This document shows, in pieces, positions 1-5,223 of a DNA stretch of 5,334 nucleotides. The notes beneath the pieces are model-generated. The model was given only the letters and a program-made list of their open reading frames with translations. It had not been told where the DNA came from and did not search any database. The stretch covers positions 1-5,334 of the forward strand of contig DLQN01000137.1 in the NCBI GenBank assembly GCA_002477595.1, read 5' to 3'. The stretch is from Roseivirga sp. UBA7431. Its GTDB lineage: Bacteria > Bacteroidota > Bacteroidia > Cytophagales > Cyclobacteriaceae. A program made the position numbers and the translations under genes. Numbering within the stretch: position 1 is the first letter of the stretch; the number at the start of each line of letters is the position of its first letter.

Positions 1-68
1 TTTTGAGTGGCACAGCTACTCAGGTAGATGGTGGCAATAATAAATAGTAATGAATTTAGCTTCTTCAT
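1..68 (-). CDS. N-terminus of a putative lipoprotein (partial, cut by window edge)
   Basis: Only the first 22 codons are visible, beginning at an ATG at 68 and running off the left edge. The peptide starts MKKLNSLLFIIATIYL and continues with SSCATQ. This is a classic lipoprotein signal peptide: two lysines, a hydrophobic stretch of about 13 residues, then a lipobox-like LSSC with the acylated cysteine at residue 19. The mature protein would be anchored in the inner or outer membrane through a lipidated Cys. It begins 26 bp after the stop of the gene at 95-598 on the same strand, so it could be co-transcribed with it. Nothing can be said about its function because the mature part is outside the window. 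The signal peptide is clear; the possibility that this short stretch is a chance reading frame is small but real. Confidence 0.72.
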   Translation of the reverse strand, partial: MKKLNSLLFIIATIYLSSCATQ

Positions 69-94
69 TGAGTGTAAATTAGCGAAATGCTACT

Positions 95-598
95 TTATAA
101 TACGCTTTTTGACGTCTGAAAGTATCTCTTCAACCAACTTTCCTCTGCTTTAACGATCCAGCTTTTTTCAAGCTCTTCTTTAGTGCCAAGGTTGTTATCG
201 AAGAATAAAGAATTACTATCAATAACCCCTGACGCAATTGATGCCTTCATATCTTTCATTGCTATAAAGTGAACTTGCTCGTTGTCAAGGAACGCTAGAT
301 TAGCCCTGTCGAAGAAATTGATTTTTAGCTTACTTCCCATTTCTTGAACAAAACGAAAAGAGCTGTCAATGGAACAACCACTCGCCATATTAAAGCCTTC
401 GTCCGTGGCAATGACTAGGAAATGATCATGCTTGATGGTGGCGGACGCCAATAAAGATTGACCGTGAGCCGCCCATTGCGAAAGGAACTCCTCAGAAGCT
501 GTTAATAAAGCATCTTGATCTTGCTGACTCAAAGTTTTATCTGCTTGATAAATCCAGACCCTCGAGGCGGCACTTAGTTTTTCAAATGGGCTTAGCAT
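95..598 (-). CDS. Conserved Bacteroidota protein of unknown function (often misnamed 'ABC transporter ATPase')
   Basis: A 167-residue soluble protein with no signal peptide or membrane segment. It resembles a small family widespread in Bacteroidota that databases often label ABC transporter ATPase. That label is not supported here: there is no Walker A P-loop, no LSGGQ signature and no Walker B motif, and the length is well below an ATPase domain. Features I recognise as family hallmarks are the early VWIYQA (residues 14-19), QWAAHG (41-46), the ASGCSIDSS block (72-80) with Cys75 and Asp78, and a C-terminal NLGTKEELEKSW stretch (136-147) followed by SWLKRYF (154-160). It lies on the same strand 176 bp downstream of the Fe-S gene at 775-1572, a spacing that leaves co-transcription undecided. 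Start chosen at the first ATG, which gives the family's usual length. Function unknown. Confidence 0.85.
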   Translation of the reverse strand: MLSPFEKLSAASRVWIYQADKTLSQQDQDALLTASEEFLSQWAAHGQSLLASATIKHDHFLVIATDEGFNMASGCSIDSSFRFVQEMGSKLKINFFDRANLAFLDNEQVHFIAMKDMKASIASGVIDSNSLFFDNNLGTKEELEKSWIVKAEESWLKRYFQTSKSVL

Positions 599-774
599 AA
601 AGATGTTCTTAAAAGGGGTAAGACTAGATTAACGTTATTAATCAAATGTCGTTTCGTAGTCTTTTGTAACCAATTAGTAGAGACAATAATTCCAGTGAAT
701 TGTTTCATTGTGGCTGATTAGGCCAAAGGATAATTCATTGGGACAAGCTTAATAGGGCACTGTCTACCTAAAGC

Positions 775-1572
775 CTAGAGTCCTTCGTTTTTTGCAATGA
801 GTTCTGCTAAGTCCATCACTTCTACGCTATCTTCTTTATTCTTTGATTTTACACCATCACGCATCATTGTCATGCAAAAAGGACATCCCGCTGCAATGAT
901 ATTGGCACCGGTCTCAAGTGCCTCCTCAGTACGCTCTATGTTGACTTCTTTGTCCCCGGCCTCAGCATCCTTAAACATTTGAGCACCACCTGCGCCACAA
1001 CAAAGGCCTTTCGTACGGCAACGCTTCATTTCCACTAACTCTGCATCTAGCGCCTCTAGCACTTCCCGAGGGGCATCGTAAATGTTGTTTGCCCTGCCTA
1101 AATAACATGAGTCATGGTAAGTGATCTTCTTGCCTTTGAATTCTCCACCACCTTTTAGACCTACTTTTCCTTCATTGATCAATTGCTGAAGGAAGGTTGA
1201 GTGATGGATTACTTCATAATTACCACCTAATTCTGGGTATTCATTCTTTAGCGTATTAAAGCAGTGAGGGCAGGCTGTTACAATCTTCTTTACATTGTAG
1301 CCATCCAGCACCTGAATATTGGACATGGCCTGCATCTGAAATAAAAACTCATTTCCAGCCCTTCGTGCAGGATCACCCGTACAAGCTTCTTCTTCTCCCA
1401 ATACGGCATAAGAGATGCCAACCTTGTTCAGGATTTTAATAAAGGCGAGCGTTACTTTTTTATATCTATCGTCAAACGAACCTGCGCAACCTACCCAGAA
1501 TAACACTTCTGGAGATTCTCCTTTGGCCGTCATTTCTGCCATAGTTGGCACTGTCAATTGCTGATCACTCAT
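775..1572 (-). CDS. CCG-domain (Fe-S)-binding protein, HdrB/EtfD C-terminal-like
   Basis: A 265-residue cytosolic Fe-S oxidoreductase subunit with two cysteine-rich CCG domains, the fold of heterodisulfide reductase HdrB and the C-terminal half of FadF/EtfD proteins. The first domain has Cys29, Cys64 and the pair Cys101/Cys104 (CPHC), with the TGDPARRAGNEFLFQ block at 65-79. The second has Cys156 (HDSCYLGR), the pair Cys191/Cys192 (CCGAGG) and Cys230/Cys233 (CPFC). Spacing in both halves fits the CCG pattern, but the first half has only one Cys where the canonical motif has two. The TGDPARRAGNE and CFNTLKNEYPELGG blocks resemble, from memory, mycobacterial EtfD (Rv0338c). It starts 10 bp after the membrane Fe-S subunit gene, so the two should form one complex. 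It would accept electrons from or pass them to the 4Fe-4S clusters of its partner. Physiological donor is inferred, not shown. Confidence 0.93.
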   Translation of the reverse strand: MSDQQLTVPTMAEMTAKGESPEVLFWVGCAGSFDDRYKKVTLAFIKILNKVGISYAVLGEEEACTGDPARRAGNEFLFQMQAMSNIQVLDGYNVKKIVTACPHCFNTLKNEYPELGGNYEVIHHSTFLQQLINEGKVGLKGGGEFKGKKITYHDSCYLGRANNIYDAPREVLEALDAELVEMKRCRTKGLCCGAGGAQMFKDAEAGDKEVNIERTEEALETGANIIAAGCPFCMTMMRDGVKSKNKEDSVEVMDLAELIAKNEGL

Positions 1573-1582
1573 TATTTCAGAT

Positions 1583-2911
1583 TTATTTCGATTCTTTATT
1601 TAAGTCTTCGGCCCACTTGAACCTATCTGTCGGTGCGAATTTCCATGGAGAGAAACTCGTTTCAATGTTTTGGAACATACCATTCCATGAGGCAGGTGCT
1701 GCAGATTCTTCCATCGACACATATCGTCTCATCTCTAGTATTATCGCGAGTGGGTCAATGTTAATTGGGCAGGCCTCTACGCACGCATTACAGCTGGTAC
1801 ACGCGTTGATCTCTTCTTTTGTAATATAGTCTCCTAATAACGACTTGCCATCCTCTAAGCCCTTGCCTCCCTTTTCTAGGCTAGCACCAACTTCTTCTGC
1901 ACGATCGCGTGTTGCCATCATGATTTTTCTAGGAGATAATTTCTTGCCCGTCATGTTTGCTGGACATTGAGAGGTACATCTGCCACACTCAGTACAAGAG
2001 TAGGCGTTCATTATGTTAACCCAGCTCAGGTCATTTACATCTTTTGCTCCGAACCTTGCAATTTCAGCAGGGGGTTCATTAGATCCCTCAGCTTGCATAC
2101 CAAGCATCATTTTAACTTCATTTGTCACTACTGGCATGTTCTCGATCTTACCTTTCTCCTCCAAGTTAGAATACCATGTGTTTGGAAAGGCCATCGCGAT
2201 ATGAAGGTGTTTTGAATAGGTGACGTAAATGGCAAAGCCCAGAATGCCAACAATGTGGAACCACCAAGCGAAACGTTCAACAAAAATGAGTGTAGAAACG
2301 CTCATGCCTTCAAATAGGGGAACTAAGAAGCTACTAAAGAAGAAGGTGCTGGTTTGTGCATAATGATCGTCCTGTCCTTGGATAAGCATATCCGTAGCAT
2401 TCATGGTTAATATGGCAAACATCAAAACGATTTCAATAACCAATATTAAGTTGGCATCAAGTGTTGGCCATTTGCGCATCTCTTCGCCAGAAAAACGCTT
2501 GACTTTCATGATATTTCTTCTCACCAAGAAAGCAACACATGAGAATAGAACTGCAACCGCTAAAAACTCAAAGACGTTGATCAACACGGTGTAGAAGTCA
2601 CCTAGAAAAGGAGCGAAAATTCTATGTGTACCTGCAAGCCCATCAATTACGAATTCCAAAACTTCTAAGTTGATGACTAGAAAACCAGCATAGATCAAAA
2701 AGTGTAGAAATGCGGGCACTACACGCTTAAACATCTTTTGTTGGCCGAAAGCAACAAGTAGCATTGTCTTCCATCTTTCGGATGGTCTATCTGTCCTTCC
2801 AGAAGGTTTTCCTAAGAAGATATTTTTTCTAATTCTCGTAATTCTTTTGAAGAGAAAGAATGATGCAATGGCAACGATAATTAGAAAGGCTATTTGAGGT
2901 AGAAACTCCAT
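1583..2911 (-). CDS. Membrane-bound 4Fe-4S ferredoxin-type oxidoreductase subunit with NarI-like cytochrome b region
   Basis: A 442-residue protein in two parts. Residues 1-240 form about six membrane segments (near 5-22, 65-88, 105-130, 152-172, 188-210 and 216-233). They resemble the cytochrome b subunit NarI; possible haem-ligand histidines are His70, His219, His235 and His237, the last two in SKHLHI. Residues 300-400 form a cytosolic ferredoxin domain with two complete 4Fe-4S motifs: Cys306/309/312/316 (CTECGRCTSQCP) and Cys371/374/377/381 (CTSCNACVEACP). This is the HdrC/HdrE-like or FadF N-terminal architecture. With the CCG protein encoded 10 bp downstream it probably makes a complex that delivers electrons from a soluble donor to menaquinone at the inner membrane. 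The start is the first ATG, giving an N-terminal membrane segment directly; no Shine-Dalgarno is seen. No promoter was recognised in the 99 bp shared with the divergent tRNA. Confidence 0.93.
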   Translation of the reverse strand: MEFLPQIAFLIIVAIASFFLFKRITRIRKNIFLGKPSGRTDRPSERWKTMLLVAFGQQKMFKRVVPAFLHFLIYAGFLVINLEVLEFVIDGLAGTHRIFAPFLGDFYTVLINVFEFLAVAVLFSCVAFLVRRNIMKVKRFSGEEMRKWPTLDANLILVIEIVLMFAILTMNATDMLIQGQDDHYAQTSTFFFSSFLVPLFEGMSVSTLIFVERFAWWFHIVGILGFAIYVTYSKHLHIAMAFPNTWYSNLEEKGKIENMPVVTNEVKMMLGMQAEGSNEPPAEIARFGAKDVNDLSWVNIMNAYSCTECGRCTSQCPANMTGKKLSPRKIMMATRDRAEEVGASLEKGGKGLEDGKSLLGDYITKEEINACTSCNACVEACPINIDPLAIILEMRRYVSMEESAAPASWNGMFQNIETSFSPWKFAPTDRFKWAEDLNKESK

Positions 2912-2966
2912 ATTATGTGCTAGTAGCTGTTAGTCTTGTAATCAGTTTTGAATTTATTAAAAATGT

Positions 2967-2997
2967 TTTGCACGGTTTAACTTTTTATATACTTTTG
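2967..2997 (+). promoter_or_regulatory. Bacteroidota-type promoter of tRNA-Phe
   Basis: The -33 element TTTG lies at 2967-2970 and the -7 element TACTTTTG, a full match to TAnnTTTG, at 2990-2997, separated by 19 bp. Transcription would begin near 3003-3005, a few bases before the mature tRNA at 3011. The consensus is that of the Bacteroidota primary sigma factor. The fit in sequence, spacing and position is good; the start site itself is inferred. Confidence 0.8.
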
Positions 2998-3010
2998 TCC
3001 TCCGTTTCAG

Positions 3011-3083
3011 GGTGCTGTAGCTCAGTTGGTAGAGCATCGGACTGAAAATCCGTGAGTCGGTGGTTCGAATCCACTCAGCACCA
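3011..3083 (+). tRNA. tRNA-Phe (GAA anticodon)
   Basis: A complete 73-nt cloverleaf. The acceptor strands GGTGCTG (3011-3017) and CAGCACC (3076-3082) pair over seven bases, followed by discriminator A3083. The D arm contains AGCTCAGTTGGTAGAGC. The anticodon loop CTGAAAA (3042-3048) carries GAA at 3044-3046, which reads UUC/UUU phenylalanine codons. The T arm has GGTGG, loop TTCGAAT and CCACT. The outermost anticodon-stem position (27-43) is a T-T mismatch, leaving four firm pairs. The 3' CCA is not encoded, since CAC follows the discriminator, so it must be added by tRNA nucleotidyltransferase. It is the only plus-strand gene here and has its own promoter and terminator. Confidence 0.98.
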
Positions 3084-3087
3084 CACC

Positions 3088-3117
3088 AAAAGCCTCTCTT
3101 TTTGAGAGGCTTTTTTT
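3088..3117 (+). terminator. Intrinsic terminator after tRNA-Phe
   Basis: An 11-bp perfect stem, AAAAGCCTCTC (3088-3098) against GAGAGGCTTTT (3104-3114), with a TTTTT loop and a run of seven T from 3111. It begins five bases after the tRNA end, so the primary transcript is short. Read on the minus strand the hairpin has only four T after it, so it may act weakly against transcripts coming from the pseudouridine synthase gene and protect the tRNA from antisense transcription. Confidence 0.92.
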
Positions 3118-3171
3118 ATTTACACTCCTCGAAATCGTTTGCATAAGCCTTGCGAATATAATAACGAAAGG

Positions 3172-3199
3172 TAAAATAGTATGCATGCATACTATTTTA
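3172..3199. repeat. Perfect 28-bp palindrome overlapping the pseudouridine synthase stop codon
   Basis: Two 14-base arms meet with no loop between 3185 and 3186; the core is ATGCATGCAT, flanked by the complementary arms TAAAATAGT (3172-3180) and ACTATTTTA (3191-3199). The last three bases are the TAA stop (minus strand) of the gene at 3197-4000. As RNA it would form an A/U-rich hairpin around an AUGCAUGCAU core; as DNA it could be a dimeric repressor site. There is no T-tract on the minus-strand exit side, so it is a poor classical terminator, although it may protect the mRNA 3' end. Role not established. Confidence 0.75.
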
Positions 3200-4000
3200 T
3201 TTTATCCAAAGCACTTCTTTTTCAGTCAGAAAACGCCATTTCCCTCTTGGAAGGTCTTTCTTGGTCAGCCCGCCATAGACTACTCGATCGAGTTTTTCAA
3301 CGGTGTACCCCAGGTGCTCAAATATTCTCCTAACGATCCTATTTTTCCCTAAATGTATTTCTATTCCTAGGGTTGTATTGTCCCCATCGACAATGGCTAG
3401 GTCGTCTACAGTGACTTTTCCGTCTTCTAAAGTAAGCCCTTCTAATATCTGATTAAAGTCACTTTGAGTGATCGGTTTGTTCAAACTGACTTGATATATT
3501 TTTTTTATTTGATGCTTCGGCTGGGTGAGCTTTTTAGACAATTGACCATCATTGGTAAACAGTAAAAGCCCAGTTGTTCCTCTGTCAAGCCTGCCTACAG
3601 GAAAAATTTGTTCAGGACAAGCTTTGGCAACAAGGTCCATGACCGTTTTACGCCCTTCGGGATCTGAAGTCGTGCTAATAAACCCTTTGGGTTTATTGAG
3701 CAACACATAGACCTGTTTTTCTGGTTTTAAAACGTTTTTCTCATGTAGAACTACCTGTCCTGGTTGAACCTGATAGCCCATCTCTTTGACTACTTTTCCG
3801 TCAACGGTTATTTCGCCTTTTTCGATGAGTTTATCGGCCTCGCGTCTTGAACAGACACCTGAATTCGCAATGTATTTGTTGAGCCTAGTGGCCTCAGTTT
3901 GTTCAGTGGGCTGTTGAAGCGACTTATGTTTATACTCTGGCTTTTTGCTAACCTTAGTATTGCTTCGCTTCTTCTTTGGTTTGAAATTCTTATTTGTCAT
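3197..4000 (-). CDS. rluB: RsuA/RluB-family rRNA pseudouridine synthase
   Basis: A 267-residue enzyme that isomerises a uridine to pseudouridine in ribosomal RNA. Residues 1-36 are a lysine-rich, low-complexity tail probably involved in RNA contact. An S4 RNA-binding domain follows (about 37-83, TRLNKYIANSGVCSRREAD). The catalytic domain starts near 96, with LLNKPKGF (100-107) and the catalytic-Asp motif GRLDRGTTG (136-144) with Asp139. GKNRIVRRIFEHLGY (218-232) and the closing PRGKWRFLT (251-259) are also typical. This is the RsuA/RluB/RluE/RluF branch, not the RluA branch. RluB (23S rRNA) is the most likely assignment because the enzyme is found beside scpB in many bacteria, but RsuA-like or RluF-like specificity cannot be excluded from sequence alone. 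It starts 42 bp after scpB, probably in one operon with it. Start is the first ATG, preceded by no Shine-Dalgarno. Confidence 0.93.
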   Translation of the reverse strand: MTNKNFKPKKKRSNTKVSKKPEYKHKSLQQPTEQTEATRLNKYIANSGVCSRREADKLIEKGEITVDGKVVKEMGYQVQPGQVVLHEKNVLKPEKQVYVLLNKPKGFISTTSDPEGRKTVMDLVAKACPEQIFPVGRLDRGTTGLLLFTNDGQLSKKLTQPKHQIKKIYQVSLNKPITQSDFNQILEGLTLEDGKVTVDDLAIVDGDNTTLGIEIHLGKNRIVRRIFEHLGYTVEKLDRVVYGGLTKKDLPRGKWRFLTEKEVLWIK

Positions 4001-4042
4001 ATGTATGCAGTATCACTACTGGATTTCGACAAAGGTAGCTAA

Positions 4043-4627
4043 TTATTCAGCGCTTGGATTCTCTCCCTCTTTTTCTGGAGAGCCTATTTCATTGTCTGGC
4101 GTAGCGAAGTCCTTTGGAGTAGGCAAATCTTTCAAATCGTTAATGCCAAAATAGTCCATAAATTGATCTGAAGTGCCGTATAGTATAGGGCGCCCAACAT
4201 TTTCGGATTTCCCTTTAATTTCAATAAGCTCTTTTTCTAAAAGCCTTTGTACGGAATAATCACAATTAACACCCCTTATCTGTTCTAATTCCGACTTCGT
4301 GGTAGGTTGTTTGTAGGCTATGATAGACAGCGTTTCTAGAGCGGAAGTAGACAGCCTCTTCTTAGACTGTTGCTTCAATAGAATGCCAATACTTGTTTGG
4401 TAAGATGGCTTGGTTAAGAATTGATAACCACCTCCGCTTTTGACTACCTCGAATGAAAAGTTATCGTTACTATATTTTTCAACGAGTTGCTCAATTGCTT
4501 TTTCAATATCTTTTTCAGGAACATCCGCTTCGAACATTTCTGTAAGACACGCCTTCAACTCAATGAGTCTGATTGGTTTTTGTGCACAGAATATGAGCGC
4601 TTCGATATGCTGGACTAGAAAGTCCAC
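4043..4627 (-). CDS. scpB: Segregation and condensation protein B (ScpB)
   Basis: ScpB is the winged-helix (kite) subunit of the SMC-ScpAB complex, which organises and segregates the chromosome; it binds ScpA as a dimer. I place the start at a GTG at 4627-4625, giving 194 residues, the family's usual size, and beginning MDFLVQHIEALIFCAQKPI, which aligns with known ScpB N-termini. An in-frame ATG at 4723 would add 32 residues (MHRYRKTNFE...) that merely reread the TraR/DksA-like gene in another frame, so I reject it. The second winged-helix domain is clear: LSTSALETLSIIAYKQP, then TTKSELEQIRGVN, then GRPILYGTSDQFMDYFGI. The tail of about 30 residues is Pro/Glu-rich. The G of GTG is the last base of the upstream TAG stop (TAGTG), indicating translational coupling. 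scpA is not in the window. Confidence 0.95.
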   Translation of the reverse strand: MDFLVQHIEALIFCAQKPIRLIELKACLTEMFEADVPEKDIEKAIEQLVEKYSNDNFSFEVVKSGGGYQFLTKPSYQTSIGILLKQQSKKRLSTSALETLSIIAYKQPTTKSELEQIRGVNCDYSVQRLLEKELIEIKGKSENVGRPILYGTSDQFMDYFGINDLKDLPTPKDFATPDNEIGSPEKEGENPSAE

Positions 4628-4637
4628 TACTTCCTTT
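4625..4637 (-). promoter_or_regulatory. TAGTG stop-start overlap with AAAGGAAG upstream of scpB
   Basis: On the minus strand AAAGGAAG (4637-4630) is followed at once by TAGTG (4629-4625): TAG ends the DksA-like gene and GTG starts scpB, sharing one G. The purine-rich stretch resembles a Shine-Dalgarno but sits very close to the start, and Bacteroidota use these weakly. Reinitiation by the terminating ribosome is the simplest way to start scpB. Confidence 0.7.
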
Positions 4638-5013
4638 GTGAAAGTTTTGCTTCTATCGAATGCATCGTGTGTGGAACTGCCATTAACCTTTCTTTCGAAA
4701 TTAGTTTTCCTGTATCTATGCAAATTCCATAAGTACCATTCTTAATCCTAATCAACGCGTTTTCTAGGTTGGCGATGAACTTTTGTTGTCTAGCAGCAAG
4801 TTGATTCAGGTTTTCTTTCTCCATGGTGTCAGCACCATCTTCAAGTACTTTTGTCGAGTTGTTGGAAATGTCATCACCAGAGTCACCACTCTTAGTCAAG
4901 CTGCGCTTCAGTTCGGTTAACTCAGCTTTAGCAGCATCAATTTTTTTCATGATCAGTGCTTCAAACTCTTGAAGTTCACTTCCTGAATACTTTGTCTTCT
5001 CAGAACTGCTCAT
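4627..5013 (-). CDS. TraR/DksA-family protein with degenerate zinc finger
   Basis: A 128-residue protein of the DksA/TraR family, whose E. coli members insert a coiled coil into the RNA polymerase secondary channel and work with ppGpp. Residues 13-40 and 64-92 are charged helices expected to form the coiled coil. The tip carries DGAD (59-62), matching the two acidic residues of the E. coli DxxDxA tip, but the following Ala position is Met64. The zinc-finger region (GTYGICIDTGKLISKERLMA, 93-112) keeps the fold residues, yet only Cys98 remains of the four zinc cysteines; the usual CxxC near the C-terminus is replaced by PHTMH (114-118). The fold is therefore probably zinc-free. The leader has no Shine-Dalgarno, and a good promoter lies 32-62 bp upstream. 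It is the first gene of the cluster with scpB and the pseudouridine synthase. A role as a transcription factor is inferred from the family only. Confidence 0.9.
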   Translation of the reverse strand: MSSSEKTKYSGSELQEFEALIMKKIDAAKAELTELKRSLTKSGDSGDDISNNSTKVLEDGADTMEKENLNQLAARQQKFIANLENALIRIKNGTYGICIDTGKLISKERLMAVPHTMHSIEAKLSQRK

Positions 5014-5044
5014 ACTATATAAAGTTTTTGAGTAAAATTTTTCA

Positions 5045-5075
5045 CAAAAATAAGGCTGCCTTGTTCATTTGCAAA
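5045..5075 (-). promoter_or_regulatory. Bacteroidota-type promoter of the DksA-like/scpB/rluB cluster
   Basis: On the minus strand the -33 element TTTG lies at 5075-5072 and the -7 element TATTTTTG (full match to TAnnTTTG) at 5052-5045, with a 19-bp spacer, the same as at the tRNA-Phe promoter. Transcription should start near 5038-5040, giving a leader of about 25 nt before the ATG at 5013. The start site is inferred. Confidence 0.75.
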
Positions 5076-5102
5076 GTATAACTATGTTTTTTGATCCTTG
5101 TA

Positions 5103-5146
5103 CTATGCAATAGTTCATTTGGTAAAAAGTGCTATTTAATGCATAG
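5103..5146. repeat. Short inverted repeats upstream of the DksA-like gene promoter
   Basis: CTATGCA (5103-5109) and TGCATAG (5140-5146) form a perfect 7-bp inverted repeat 30 bp apart; the left copy also lies in the small dyad CTAT-GCA-ATAG (5103-5113). They lie roughly 65-105 bp upstream of the inferred start site. In this A/T-rich stretch such matches could be chance; a regulator site is only a possibility. The rest of 5053-5185 shows no gene. Confidence 0.3.
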
Positions 5147-5185
5147 ATGTTTTGAGCATACAGATTTATACCAAATGTGTTCAAT

Positions 5186-5215
5186 AAAAAAGAAAAAGAC
5201 TCTTTTGGAGTCTTT
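5186..5215 (-). terminator. Intrinsic terminator for a gene entering from the right edge
   Basis: On the minus strand AAAGACTC (5215-5208) pairs with GAGTCTTT (5202-5195) over eight bases with a five-base loop, followed by TTCTTTTTT (5194-5186). The T-tract lies only on the minus-strand exit side, so it terminates transcription coming from the right, insulating the DksA-like/scpB cluster from it. Confidence 0.85.
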
Positions 5216-5223
5216 AAATCTTA

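Noticed and set aside
681..705. A/T-rich hairpin AATAATTC/GAATTGTT with loop CAGT between the Fe-S gene and the gene at 95-598
   Set aside because: It contains a wobble pair, has no G/C-rich stem and no T-tract on the minus-strand exit side, so it is not convincing as a terminator.
724..756. Possible promoter for the gene at 95-598: CTTG/TTG at 757-754 and TATCCTTTG at 732-724 (minus strand)
   Set aside because: The -7 element has three bases instead of two between TA and TTTG, and the leader would be over 100 nt; too weak to annotate.
797..2594. Plus-strand open frames opposite the two Fe-S genes
   Set aside because: They are reverse-frame shadows of clearly conserved minus-strand proteins and have no recognisable domains or promoters.
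4030..4037. TACCTTTG (minus strand) just upstream of the pseudouridine synthase as an internal promoter
   Set aside because: It matches TAnnTTTG, but no TTG-type -33 element is found 17-23 bp upstream, so it is probably chance; the gene is more likely read through from scpB.
4628..4723. N-terminal extension of ScpB from the ATG at 4723
   Set aside because: It lies wholly inside the DksA-like gene in another frame, shows no ScpB-like residues, and makes the protein longer than the family. The GTG at 4627 fits both homology and gene overlap.
4440..4745. Plus-strand open frame of about 100 codons opposite scpB
   Set aside because: Its Ser/Cys-rich composition reflects the antisense of scpB; no family resemblance or promoter.
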